From CAVVST01 sp963750995 (GTDB lineage: Bacteria; Acidobacteriota; Vicinamibacteria; Vicinamibacterales; UBA2999), in the NCBI GenBank assembly GCA_963750995.1, contig CAVVST010000002.1, positions 1,302,001 through 1,366,000 of the forward strand: DNA of 64,000 bases, given 5' to 3'. Shown here piece by piece: positions 18,784 to 29,300 of the stretch. Position 1 is the first letter of the stretch. The number at the start of each line of letters is the position of its first letter. The position numbers and the translations under genes were made by a program. The notes under the pieces were generated by a model. It was not told where the DNA came from, searched no databases, and worked only from the letters and a program-made list of their open reading frames with translations.

Positions 18784-20298
18784 TCACGACGAGCACGACC
18801 GGGAACGAACCGGATCGCGGCCCCATGCCGTCATGGTTTCGCGGATGTAGGGGGTGTGCGCGTCAGGCCGATTTGCCGTCGGTGTGCATTCTCCGACGAA
18901 CGTGTGTTCGGCTGCGAGGGCCTCAGAGGCGGCCGGACGCCGGCCGAACTCGCTGAGGATCGACTCGAGGACCGGCAACATCATGCCGGCGCGCTTGGCG
19001 CGGATCACGAGATCCCACAGCGGCTCGAACTTCTTCCAGCCGGCCGCATAGGCGAAGTGCCGCAGCCCCGCGATCCTGCTGGCATGCGCCGCAGCGCCGC
19101 GTGCGATCGCGCCCCAGCGATAGAACTCCTCGTAGGCGCGCCAGTAACCGGCTTCGAGTTCTGACGCCGTCATCTTCGCGGGGCGGAAGACGGCGTGCCG
19201 CGTGTCGTAGAGATCCCAATCCGCCGTGGTGATACGGTTCTGCGACCAGATCCGCTGGTGCAGCGCGGTGCCGGGATAGGGCGTGAGGATGTGGAATGTC
19301 GCCGTCTCGATGCCGTTCTCGATCGCCCATTCCACCGTCCGCTCGAACACGGTCGCATCGTCACCATCCATGCCGAAGACGAAGCTGCCGTTGATCATCA
19401 CGCCGACATCGTGCAGGCGCCGGATGGCGGCGCCGTAGTCGCGTCGAAGGTTCTGGAACTTCCGCTGCTCGAGCAGGTTGTCGGCGGACAATGACTCGAA
19501 GCCGACGAACAGGCTGCGGAGGCCGGCCTCCACCGCACGTTCGAGCACGTTCGGGGCGAGCACGGCGTTGACCGTGCCGGCGGCCTGCCAGAGTCGACCC
19601 ATCCCGCGCATCCCGTCGAAGAGTGCCGTCGCAAAGCGGCGGTCGCCGAACAGGTGGTCGTCCAGGAAATAGAGATGGCGGCCCGGCAGCCGTTCGATCT
19701 CCGCGAGCGCGGCGTCGACCGTCTGCGTGTAGAACGACCGGCCGCCTTCGAAGAACGCTTCCTTGTAGCAGAAGTCGCACACGTGCGGACACCCGCGCGA
19801 CACGACGATCGAGTTCGGCACCAGGTAGAGACCCCGCTTGATCAAGTCGCGGCGCACAGGCGGCACGTCCGCCAGCGTGCGTGTCGTCGAGCGATAGACC
19901 CGCTCCGGCGCGCCGCGGCGGAAGTCGGCGAGAAACCGCGGCCACGTGTCCTCGCCGGGACCAAGAAAGATCGTGTCCGCGTGCGCGGCCGCTTCGTCGG
20001 GCAGCGACGTGACGTGCAAACCGCCAAGCACCACGTACGCACCACTCGCACGGTAGCGATCGGCAATACGGTACGCGCGGTAGGCCGACGTGATGTAGAC
20101 CTGGATGACCACCAGGTCCGGTTCGTCATTCAGCCGCAGTGACTCGACATGCTCGTCCTGAATCTCCGCTTCGTCATCCGGACCGAGATACGCCGCCAGC
20201 GTGGCCAGCCCGAGCGGCGGAAACAGCGAGTATTTGATCGGCCGGAACAGCGGGCTGGTCGCTTCGGTCAACGCCGGCAGAATCAGCTTGACCTTCAC
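18784..20298 (-). CDS. B12-binding-domain radical SAM protein
   Basis: From a GTG at 20298 the product has 504 residues. The N-terminal 140 residues (PPLGLATLAAYLG, VVLGGLHVTSLPDEA) fit a cobalamin-binding Rossmann domain, although the DxHxxG cobalt-ligand motif is not evident. The radical SAM cluster is CPHVCDFC (Cys170, 174, 177), followed by LYFLDDHLFGD and GSFVFGMDGDD. Such enzymes often methylate or rearrange lipids, tetrapyrroles or natural products; the C-terminal ~120 residues resemble hopanoid-modifying and related DUF4070-type members. The GTG overlaps the YjbQ stop (GTGA), so they are translated together. Confidence 0.88.
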   Translation of the reverse strand: MKVKLILPALTEATSPLFRPIKYSLFPPLGLATLAAYLGPDDEAEIQDEHVESLRLNDEPDLVVIQVYITSAYRAYRIADRYRASGAYVVLGGLHVTSLPDEAAAHADTIFLGPGEDTWPRFLADFRRGAPERVYRSTTRTLADVPPVRRDLIKRGLYLVPNSIVVSRGCPHVCDFCYKEAFFEGGRSFYTQTVDAALAEIERLPGRHLYFLDDHLFGDRRFATALFDGMRGMGRLWQAAGTVNAVLAPNVLERAVEAGLRSLFVGFESLSADNLLEQRKFQNLRRDYGAAIRRLHDVGVMINGSFVFGMDGDDATVFERTVEWAIENGIETATFHILTPYPGTALHQRIWSQNRITTADWDLYDTRHAVFRPAKMTASELEAGYWRAYEEFYRWGAIARGAAAHASRIAGLRHFAYAAGWKKFEPLWDLVIRAKRAGMMLPVLESILSEFGRRPAASEALAAEHTFVGECTPTANRPDAHTPYIRETMTAWGRDPVRSRSCSS

Positions 20299-20765
20299 CG
20301 GCCGTCTCCGAGCAGCAACAGCGAAACGTCGCGCGTGCGCGGTCCGTCGAGCTCGACCAGAAACACCCGCTGCCATCGTCCGAGCTGGAGCTCGCCGTCG
20401 ACGACGTTCAAGGCGGTCGTCGACCCGAGCAGCAGTGTCCGGCAGTGGGAATGGCCGTTCGGTGGCTCGCCGAGCACGCAGTTGACCGTGCGCAGCGTGA
20501 TGTTGTCGTGGCGGTAATCGGCATCTGCCGGCGCCAGGCGTTCCAGCAGCCTGGTCATGTCCGTCAGGAGCAGAGGCTCGTGTTCGTTGACGACAATGGC
20601 GGCCGTCGTGTGCAACGACTGGACGTTGAGCAACCCCGACTGAATGCCGGACGCCGCCACGAAGCCTTCGAGGTCTGCCGTGAGATCGATGAACTGCGTG
20701 GGGTGATTGGTATCGATGCGGATAGTCGTGTGGCGGCAGGTCGGACTCGGGGCAACGGTCTGCAT
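20295..20765 (-). CDS. YjbQ/UPF0047 family protein
   Basis: The ATG at 20765 is seven bases from GGAGG; another ATG at 20771 is too close to it. The 156-residue product has SLHTTAAIVVNEHEPLLLTD, YRHDN, GHSHCRTLLLGST and GRWQRVFLVELDGPRTR, all diagnostic for UPF0047/YjbQ. Some members show weak thiamine phosphate synthase activity, but the physiological role is not settled. The short upstream spacing to the regulator at 20793 (same strand) hints at a longer transcript through GPx, regulator, YjbQ and radical SAM genes. Confidence 0.9.
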   Translation of the reverse strand: MQTVAPSPTCRHTTIRIDTNHPTQFIDLTADLEGFVAASGIQSGLLNVQSLHTTAAIVVNEHEPLLLTDMTRLLERLAPADADYRHDNITLRTVNCVLGEPPNGHSHCRTLLLGSTTALNVVDGELQLGRWQRVFLVELDGPRTRDVSLLLLGDGR

Positions 20766-20792
20766 GGTCATCCTCCACGAGGAGGATCCGCG

Positions 20793-22022
20793 TCAGACCC
20801 CCGGCAAGTCTTGAGCGGCAGATGAGGAGTTGGTGAGATCCGCGTGAGATCTGCGGCGGAGCAGCGCGATTCCCACGCCAAACCCGAAGATTCCGCCCTC
20901 CCAGGCGGCGATCAGCGCTTGCGACACCGGTCCGAACCCGGGCTCGCCAATGAGCCGGCCGAGCGGCGCCAGGCTGATCTGGGATCCGCGCGCCTCGCGC
21001 GCGATGCCGTGCAAGGTGCCGCCGACGAGCGGCCGTCCAACCCATGTAAGAGCAAGTGCCCCCGCGGCGCAGAACGCGGCGATGACAGCCGCGTTACGGA
21101 CGAGGGAATGCGCTGCTTGACCCAATCTGCCGGAACGCCTAGGCGGCGTTCCTATGTGGCGGCGGGCGATGGCGTAACCGGATCCCGCCGCCGCTCCGAT
21201 GACAAGGCCTTCAAAGGCGCCGCCGATCGGCAGATCCAAACCGACGACGGCAGCCAGGCTCCAGCGCATCAGCCACTGGACCGCCAGGCCAATCGCCGCT
21301 CCGCCCGCCGCCGCGCCAGTCGTGAGTCCGACGGTGTTGCGCAGCCGGGAACTCGACTCCGCGAAGGCGAGTCCGGCGCCGACGCCGAGGCCGCCGGCGG
21401 CACCGGCGCCAGCACCTACGAGGCCCAGCACCGGGACGATGGCAAGCGGCGCGGCGTTGTCGGGGGCCACGCTGAGAAGCAGGCCGCCGGCGAGGCCAGC
21501 TACCGCTCCCGCCAGCGACGCTCCGGCACACGCCCGCGTCGCGCCGGTGACGAGCGCGGTCAGCGATGCGCCGACCTTTTGTCGCGTCTGCTCCGCCTTC
21601 GCGCTCCGCGCTTCCGCCTTCGCCGTCCCGGCTTCGGCGGACAAGCCGGAAGGCACGTCGCGCTGGACTTCCGGTGCGCGCGCAGGCGGAGGCACATCCT
21701 CTTCGGGTTCCTCGATGACGTCTGGACACGTGAACTGGTAGCCGTGGCGTGAGACCGTGCGGATGAACCGCGGCTCGCGTGGATCGTCGCCAAGCGTCCG
21801 GCGCAGCGTGCGGATGGCCTGCGACAGCGCGCTGTCCGAGACGATGACGTCACTCCAGACGCGATCGAAAATCTCGCGGCGATGGACGGCGTCGCGTCTT
21901 CGCTCGACGAGGAAGATCAGCAGATCGAGATAGCGGGGGATCAGCGGCAACTGCTGGCCGCTGCGGATCAGCAGCCGCTGCCGTGTCGAGAGGGTGAAGT
22001 CACTGAACCGGTAGCGCGGCAC
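20793..22022 (-). CDS. Winged-helix (OmpR/CadC-type) regulator with a Gly/Ala-rich multi-pass membrane domain
   Basis: The likely start is GTG 22022 (MPRYRFSDFTLSTRQRLL), giving 409 residues. Residues 1-100 form a trans_reg_C winged helix: LIPRYLDLLIFLVERR, SDSALSQAIRTLRRTLGDD, FIRTVSRHGYQF. An Ala/Lys/Glu-rich linker follows, then from about residue 150 to 400 repeated Gly/Ala-rich hydrophobic stretches (GASLAGAVAGLAGGLLLSV, GLVIGAAAGSGYAIARR, ALIAAWEGGIFGFGVGIALL). No kinase receiver, TPR or propeller sensor is present. It is probably a one-component membrane regulator; the target is unknown, possibly the neighbouring genes. Confidence 0.8.
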   Translation of the reverse strand: MPRYRFSDFTLSTRQRLLIRSGQQLPLIPRYLDLLIFLVERRRDAVHRREIFDRVWSDVIVSDSALSQAIRTLRRTLGDDPREPRFIRTVSRHGYQFTCPDVIEEPEEDVPPPARAPEVQRDVPSGLSAEAGTAKAEARSAKAEQTRQKVGASLTALVTGATRACAGASLAGAVAGLAGGLLLSVAPDNAAPLAIVPVLGLVGAGAGAAGGLGVGAGLAFAESSSRLRNTVGLTTGAAAGGAAIGLAVQWLMRWSLAAVVGLDLPIGGAFEGLVIGAAAGSGYAIARRHIGTPPRRSGRLGQAAHSLVRNAAVIAAFCAAGALALTWVGRPLVGGTLHGIAREARGSQISLAPLGRLIGEPGFGPVSQALIAAWEGGIFGFGVGIALLRRRSHADLTNSSSAAQDLPGV

Positions 22023-22063
22023 GCGGGTCTCAAGTCTAGCCGCGTCGATCGCCGGATGCGGGG

Positions 22064-22633
22064 CTACTTCGCGGCCAGGGAACGCAGAATGGCGCCGCGC
22101 AGTTGAGGATCCTCTGGCGTGACATCGCTCGGAAAGAAGGCGGCCACCCTGCCCTGCTTGTCGATGACGTACTTGCCGAAATTCCACGCGGGGAGGTTGC
22201 CGGATCGGCCGAGAAACGCGTAGAGCGGCGACTGCGCACCGCCGGGGCGCGTGACGACTTTCTCGAACAGCGGAAACGTCACGTCGTACGTGAGGCGGCA
22301 GAACGTCGCGATCTCCGCTGCCGTGCCTGGTTCCTGCTCGCCGAAGTCGTTGCTCGGGAAGCCAAGCACACTGAAGCCCTTCCCCTTCAGCTCACGGTGC
22401 AGTGCCTCAAGCCCTTTATATTGCGGCGTATAGCCACAGTAGCTGGCGACGTTCACCACCAGGCTCACCATCCCGCGGTACTGGGAGAGACTTGCCGGCT
22501 TGCCGTCGAGCGTCGTTGTTTTCAGATCGTAGAAGGAAGACACCGACCCTCCCGGAGACGGGCCGGCCTGTCTGGCCAGGAGCGGCATTACCGCCACGAG
22601 GACAGCTGCGATGCATGCGAACGCGCGTGTCAT
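22064..22633 (-). CDS. Exported glutathione peroxidase, cysteine type
   Basis: From ATG 22633, preceded by GAGGTG, the product has 189 residues and a signal peptide (MTRAFACIAAVLVAVMPLLA). The catalytic set is complete: Cys66 in NVASYCGYT, Gln100 in FPSNDFGEQEPG, Trp150-Asn151 in PAWNFGKYVID. Such enzymes reduce peroxides, mostly using thioredoxin in bacteria. Export suggests a periplasmic role. It lies between receptor A and the regulator gene on the same strand; a strong hairpin separates it from receptor A. Confidence 0.93.
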   Translation of the reverse strand: MTRAFACIAAVLVAVMPLLARQAGPSPGGSVSSFYDLKTTTLDGKPASLSQYRGMVSLVVNVASYCGYTPQYKGLEALHRELKGKGFSVLGFPSNDFGEQEPGTAAEIATFCRLTYDVTFPLFEKVVTRPGGAQSPLYAFLGRSGNLPAWNFGKYVIDKQGRVAAFFPSDVTPEDPQLRGAILRSLAAK

Positions 22634-22671
22634 CAGCACCTCACACTCGCCGACCAGTAGACCGGAGACGA

Positions 22672-22699
22672 AACAGCCGGGCGTTTCCGCCCGGCTGTT
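22672..22699 (-). terminator. Hairpin after receptor A
   Basis: AACAGCCGGGCG-TTTC-CGCCCGGCTGTT is a perfect 12-base stem between receptor A and the peroxidase gene. It probably ends the receptor A transcript. The same hairpin follows receptor B at 26251-26278, so it was copied with the gene. Confidence 0.75.
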
Positions 22700-22770
22700 G
22701 TGGTAGGTGGTCAGCGTGTCGTTGGTCGTCGAGCCGGCTGAAGCCGGCCCCCGCGATTCACCCGTCGATT

Positions 22771-25700
22771 CTAGAAGTCGTACTTCACGCCGAACTGCAG
22801 GATGCGCGGCGCGCCGGCCTGCGTGGTCGATGCGCCCGAACGTCCCCGAGTTGAAGTTGGTGACCGGAGTCCCCCAGTTGAAGGTGTTGAGCAAGTTGAA
22901 CGCCTCGAACCGCAGTTCCAGCCGCTGCGTCCCCACCGGAATGAGCTTCGAGAGCGCCATGTCGACCTGCCAGAACGACGGACCCACCGCGAGGTTCCGT
23001 TTGGCATTGCCCAGGGTGCCCAGAGGCGCCAGCGCGAAGGCGGCACGGTTGAAGTAGTTGTTGATCATGCTCACCAGGCTCCAGGTCGGAGGCGTCCTTG
23101 CCAGGACCATAGATGTCATCGCTGAGCAGGTCGGGCCGCTGAACCGAGGAGTGCGAACCGATCAGCGCGCGGTCGACGCCGCTGGTGATGTTGAGCCGGC
23201 TCCCCGATCGCGCGCTGAGGATGCCCGACACCCGCCAGTTCGACGCCAGCGCGCGCACGACCCCGTTGCCAACCTCCGGCGTCTGGTACCCGGCGTTGAG
23301 CGTCCCGAGGTGCTTGCGGTCCTGATCGCAGTAGCCGGCGTCGAAATCCGGGTCGTCCGGAATCGAATAGCCGGCGCTGGTCTGATTGAAGGTCGTCGCA
23401 GTGGCCGTGCCCTCGCACTTCGACAGCGTATAGCTGGCGTTGAGGCTCACGCCGGTCGCGCTCCGATGCCGCGCGGCCAGCTTCAGGCCCTTGATACTTC
23501 TGCCAGCCGATGTCCGTGTTGAGGTCGAGCGCACCGATCTGGGCGGACTTGACCGGATTCTCCAGCGACAGCGCGCGCCGCTGGTTCAGGTTCGCATTGG
23601 TCGAGCACACCGGGAAGGTCCGCGGGCCCGTGTCGGTATTCAGCGTGCAGGGGCCGAGGCCCAGGAACACGCCGGGGTTGACCGCCGACTGCGCCCAGAG
23701 CCGGTCGGAGTAGCTGCCCAGATAGCTCGCCGACACGCCCCAGCTGGCCCCGAGCTGCTGCTCGACCATCACGTTCCACTGCTGCGCCCGTGGTGAATTG
23801 ATGTCGGGATCCATCGAACCAAAGGCGCCGAATGGGATGTACGCCACGGTGGGGCTGGCGACGATGGGGTGAGGATCGCCACCCGGGAGGTGCCCCCAGG
23901 GGTCGTCCATGCCGCCCGGCGGATCGGTGATGAGCGAGCGGTTGCCGAACGGCGGGGCTCCAGAGTTGATGTTGTGGTACTCGCCCGCCATGAAGTCGTA
24001 CCCCATCGAGTACCGACGACCGCACGGCGAGGCGGCCATCCCCGTGGACGTCCCACGCCACGCCCGCGCGCGGCGCGAGGTTCCACCACTGCGTGTTCAA
24101 CCCGGTCTTCCCGTCCGGGAAGCCCTCGTCTCCCGGATAGACGAGTCCGGGAGGCGCGTTGAGGAATACCTTGCTCCGGATGTCCTGGTCGAAATTCTCT
24201 TTCCGCCAGATCACGACCGCGTCGTTCTCGACGTATTGACCGAAATACGGTTCCCACCGCAGGCCCGCATTGAACGTCACCCGGTTCGACACTCGCCAGG
24301 CATCCTGCACATACGCGCCCAGGTACCAGTTGTGGATATCCAGGATGCTCGGGCCGCCGATCTCGAGCCTCGCGACGCGTCCACTCAGGAAATCCGCAAG
24401 GGCGTGCCCGGTCAGGCTGCCGTCAATCGTCCAGCTGCCGCCGGTGCGGGACGTGGACCGCGTGTCGAACTTCCAGTAGCGGGTATTCGCGCCGAAGCCG
24501 AACTGATGGCTCCCCCGCACCATGGTCACGTCGTCGGAGAACCCGTAGAGCTTGTGCGTCGACCGCCGCTCCCCGCTCCCAACCAGGGCGAACATGCCGT
24601 TGACGTTGACCGGGAACTGGCTCGCCACGTCGGAGCCCTCTTCCGTGGGATAGGAGTACATTTTCACGCCCATGTCGGCCGGGCTGGGAAGCCCCGGGTT
24701 GTGGTAGCGGTGTGAATCCGTCGTCGCTCCACGTGAACCGGAACGCGTTGACGAGCGCCGCGCTCATGACATGGGTATCGACCCAGCACCAACGATCGGA
24801 GCATGTCCGCGGTGCCCTCATGGTCGCTCCCCGACTTGAGGATGTTGTCGCCCGGGCCCTCCCACGCCGGGGGGAGGTCGTTCTTGTAAACCATGTACCG
24901 GCCAAAGACCAACTGATTGCGGGTCGCCTGGAAGTCGACCCGCGCGATCGGTTCATGAATGTCCCGGCCCTGGGCGGCCGACCACTGGACCTGGCCACAG
25001 GGGTCCGTGGTCTGGGGCAGCAGCGCGGAGACTTCCTCGCCGCCGGGCTCAAGCGGGCCGGATCGATGCGGTTCCCGACGAACGGGGCGCCCAGGTTGAT
25101 CTGCCTCCCGCCGTTGCACGCCGGCGACGCGATCGTCGTGAAGTCGCCCGCGAGCATCTGGGCCGTCGGCACGTACGAAATGTTGCTCGTCGGCACCTGA
25201 CGCAGGATGGTGCCCTGGTAGCCGGCGAAAAAGAACAGCCTGTCGCGGACGATGGGGCCGCCAATCGTGCCGCCGAACTGGTTGCGCCGGAGGCCGTCGT
25301 CCTTCTGCTTGCCGTCGGGGCCGAATTCGGCGAAATGTTCCGGCGCGTTGAACCGCCGATCGCGCAGGAACTCGAAGCCGCCGCCGTGGAACGCATTGGT
25401 CCCCGACTTGGTCACGGCGTTGACCGACGCGCCCGACTTGACGCCGTTGTCGGCGGAGAGGCCGCTCGTCGCCACCTGGAACTCCTGGAGCGCATCCGGG
25501 AACGGCATCGGCAGCCCGGCGTTGCTCTGCGGGTTGTTGTGCTCCGCCCCGTCCAGCGTGTAGGCCACGCCGCCCGGCAGGCCGCCGGCGACCGAGATGT
25601 ACACGCCGCCCGGCACGCCACGTTCCGTCGTGCCGGTCTGCACGGCGGCGCCGGCGAGCACGATCAGGTCGGTGACCTGGCGGCCCTGCAGCGGTAGCTC

Positions 25701-26132
25701 GAGGATGTCCTCGTTGTCCACGACCGTGCTGATGCCCGCGCTGCGGACGTCGACCAGCGGCGCCGCGGCCTCGACGGTGACCGACTCCTCCAGCGCGCCG
25801 ACGCCGAGCACGGCATTGACCGTCGGCGTCCCGCCCACCTGCAGCACGATGCCCGTCTGCACGTAGGTCCGGAATCCCTGGAGCGCGACCTCGAGCCGGT
25901 ACGGCCCGATCGGCAGGTTCGTCAGCAGGTAGCCGCCCGTTTCATCAGTCACGGCCGTGCGAACGAGGCCCGTGTCGGTCTGCGTCGCGGTGACGGTCAC
26001 GCCGGGCAGCACGGCGCCGCTTTCGTCGCGAACCGTGCCGCTCAGCTGCGCTGTCGCCTGCGCCCACGCGGCGCCGGCGGTCAGCAGAAGGATCAAAACG
26101 CCGTACGAACAGCGGCCCATCCAAGTCTTCAT
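22771..26132 (-). pseudogene. Receptor A: TonB-dependent receptor with carboxypeptidase-regulatory N-domain, seven apparent frameshifts
   Basis: The gene starts MKTWMGRCSYGVLILLLTAG (signal peptide) at ATG 26132 and ends PRILQFGVKYDF, the C-terminal beta-strand of an outer-membrane barrel. Order: CarboxypepD_reg domain (LSGTVRDESGAVLPGVTVTAT), plug (LPLQGRQVTDLIVLAG), then a barrel of about 850 residues. Compared with receptor B, frame changes are needed near 25045, 24787, 24716, 24015, 23497, 23066 and 22835: six extra bases and one missing. The repaired length is exactly 1119 codons. Such Oar-like receptors import large or scarce nutrients using TonB energy. It may be genuinely decayed or badly sequenced. 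Confidence 0.8.
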
Positions 26133-26250
26133 TTGCGTCAATTTCCTCCACAAAACTCTGGCGGTCGGACTGTTTGTTATACACCAGCCTCAGCCGGATC
26201 GCCACGGCCGCTGGCTGATTTCGACAAAGTGAGGAAAAACGTGCAAACGG

Positions 26251-26278
26251 AAACAGCCGGGCGTTTCCGCCCGGCTGT
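26251..26278 (-). terminator. Hairpin after receptor B
   Basis: ACAGCCGGGCG-TTTC-CGCCCGGCTGT, then TTTCCGTTTG on the minus strand, lies between the stop of receptor B and the start of receptor A. It matches the hairpin after receptor A almost base for base. Confidence 0.75.
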
Positions 26279-26322
26279 GGGGGTTAGAGGGGTCATCGAA
26301 TCGGCGGTTTCAGCCGCCGATG

Positions 26323-29300
26323 CTAGAAGTCGTACTTCACGCCGAACTGCAGGATGCGCGGAGTGCCCGCCTGCGAGGTGATGCGTCCGAACGTCGCCGC
26401 GTTGAAGTTGGTGGCCGGACTCCCCCAGTTGAAGTGGTTGAACAGGTTGAACGCCTCGACCCTCAGTTCCAGCCGCTGCGTTCCGAAGGGAACAAGCTTC
26501 GAAAGCGCCAGGTCGATCTGCCAGAACGCCGGTCCCACCGCGAGATTGCGGGTCGCATTGCCCAGCGTGCCCGACGCCGGCAGCGCGAAGGCGGCCCGGT
26601 TGAAGTAGTTGTTGATCTGCTCCCCAGGTTTCAAGTCGGAAGCGCCTTTGCCTGGACCATAGATGTCATCGCTGACCAGGTCGGGACGCTGAGCCGAGAT
26701 ACCAACGAACGCGCGGTCAACGCCACTGGTGATGTTGAGCCGGCTCCCCGAGCGCACGTTGAGAATGCCCGAGACCCGCCAGTTCGACGCAACCGCGCTC
26801 ACGATCCCGTTACCGACCGCCGGTGTCTGGTACCCCATGTTGACCGTGCCCAGATGCGTGCGGTCCTGATTGCAGGGGCCGGCGTCGAAATCCGGGTCGT
26901 CAGGATTGGTGTAGCCGGCGCTGATTTGATTGAAGGCGGTAGCGGTGTCCGTGCCTGTGCACTTCGACAGCGTGTAGCTGCCGTTGAGGCTCACGCCGGT
27001 CGCGGTCCGATGCCGCGCTTGCAGCTTCAGGCCACGATACTTCTGCCAGCCGACGTCCGAGTTGAGGTCAAGCGCGCCGATCTTGGCCGCCTTGATCGGA
27101 TCCTCCAGCGACAGCTTGCGCCGCTGGTTCAGGTTCGCATTGGTCGAGCACACCGGGAACGTCCTCGGACCCGTGGCAGTGTTGAGCGTGCAGGAGCCCA
27201 GGCCCAGGAACACACCCGGGTTGAGCGCCGTCTGCGCCCAGAGCCGGTCGGCGTAGCTGCCCAGATAGGCTGCGGACACGCCCCAACTGGCCCCCAATTG
27301 CCGCTCGAGGGTCACGTTCCACTGCTGCACACGTGGTGAATTGATGTCGGGATCCATGTTGCCAAAGGCGCCATACGGGATGTACTCGGCGTTCGGGTTG
27401 GGGAAGATGGGGTGGGGATCGCCACCGAGGTGACCCCAGGGGTCGTCCATCCGGCCCGGCGGATCGTTGATGAGCGAGCGGCTGCCGAACGGCGGGGCCC
27501 CGGCATTGATGTTGTGGTACTCGCCAGCCATGAAGTCATACCCCATCGAGTACAGACGACCGCACGGCGAGGCGGCCATCTCCGTGGACGTCCCACGCCA
27601 CGCCCGCGCGCGGCGCCAGGTTCCACCACTGAATGTTCAACCCGGTCTTCCCCTCCGGGAAGCCCTCGTCCCCCGGATAGAGGAGTCCCGGCGGCGCGTT
27701 GAGGAACACCTTGCTCGTGATGGCGCGGTCGAAGTTCTCCTTCTTGAAGATCACGATCGCATCGTTCTCAACGTACTGGCCGAAGTACGGCTCCCACCGC
27801 ACGCCCGCATTGATCGTCACCCGGTTCGACACGCGCCACGCGTCCTGCGCGTACGCGCCCAGGTACCAGTTGTGGATATCCAGGATGCTGGGGCCGCCGA
27901 TCTCGAGCTCCGTGACCCGTCCTGTCAGGAAATCCGCAAGGTCGTGCCCGGTCGCGCTGCCGTCGATCTCCCAGGTGCCGCCGGTGCGGGACGTCGAACG
28001 TGTGTCAAATTTCCAGTATCGCGTGTTGGCGCCGACGCCGAGCTGATGGCTCCCCCGCACCAGGGTCACGTCGTCGGAAAACGCGTAGGTCCTGTGTTTC
28101 GACCTCCGCTCCGTCGCTCCTCCGCTGTTGAAGCTGAAACTGTCGCCGACGGTCAGCGGGAACTGGCTGGTCCCGTCGGAGTCTTCGTACGTGGGATAGC
28201 TGTACATCTTCACCCCGACGTCGGCCGGGCTGAAAAACCCCGGGTTCTGGCCGCGGTGAGAATCCGTGGAGTTGTACGTGAAACGTACCGCGTTGACGAC
28301 CGACGCGCTCACGACCTGGGTGTGACCCAGAGCCAGCGCGTGGAGCTGGTCCTCGGTACCGGCTTCCGTCGTCTTGAGGATGTTGTCGCCGGGGCCTTCC
28401 CACGGTGCGGGTATCGTCTGCTTGGTGCCCATATACCGGCCAAAAATCAGCTGGTCGTTCGTCGCCTGGTAGTCGATCCTGACGACCGGCATGTGCTGGT
28501 CCTCGTTCTGGGTGGTCTCCCACTGGACTTCGCCACAGGGATGCGTGGTCTGAGGCAGCTTCGCGGCGATGTTCAACGCCGCCGGGCTGAAGAGGGCCGG
28601 ACTGATGCGGTTGTTGACGAAGGGGGCGCTCAGGTTGATCTGCCTCCCGGCGCACGCCGCCGACGTGATCGCCGTGAAATCGCCCGCGAGCATCTGGGGC
28701 GTCGGCACGTACGAAATGTTGCTCGTCGGAACCCGGCGCAGGATGGTGCCCTGGTAGGCGCCGAAGAAGAAGAGCTTGTCGCGGACGATGGGACCGCCCA
28801 GCGTGCCGCCGAACTGGTTGCGCCGGAGGCCGTCATCGACCTGCTTGCCGTCGGGGCCGAACTCGGCAAAATGCTCCGGCGCATTGAAACGACGATCGCG
28901 CAGGAACTCGAAGCCATTCCCGGAAAAGCGGTTCGTGCCCGCCTTGGTCACCGCGTTGACCGACGCGCCTGACTTGACGCCGTTCTCAGCGGAGAGGCCG
29001 CTGGTCGCCACCTGGAATTCCTGCAGCGCATCGGGGAACGGCATCGGCAGATTGCCGTTGCTCTGCGGGTTGTTGTGCTCCGCACCGTCCAGCGTGTAGG
29101 CCACCCCGAACGGCAAGCCGCCGCCGACCGAGATGTACACCCCGCCAGGCATGCCACGGGCCGGCGTCCCGGTCTGCACGGCGGCGCCGGCGAGCACGAT
29201 CAGGTCGGTAACCTGGCGTCCCTGCAGCGGCAACTCCAGAATCGCCTCGTTGTCCACGACCGCGCTGATGCCCGCGCTGCGGACGTCGACGAGCGGTGCC

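Noticed and set aside
24005..24025. Programmed frameshift in receptor genes
   Set aside because: A +1 site with no slippery run, stimulator or known precedent in this family was seen; the many other indels make an error likelier. The shared site is kept as a finding.
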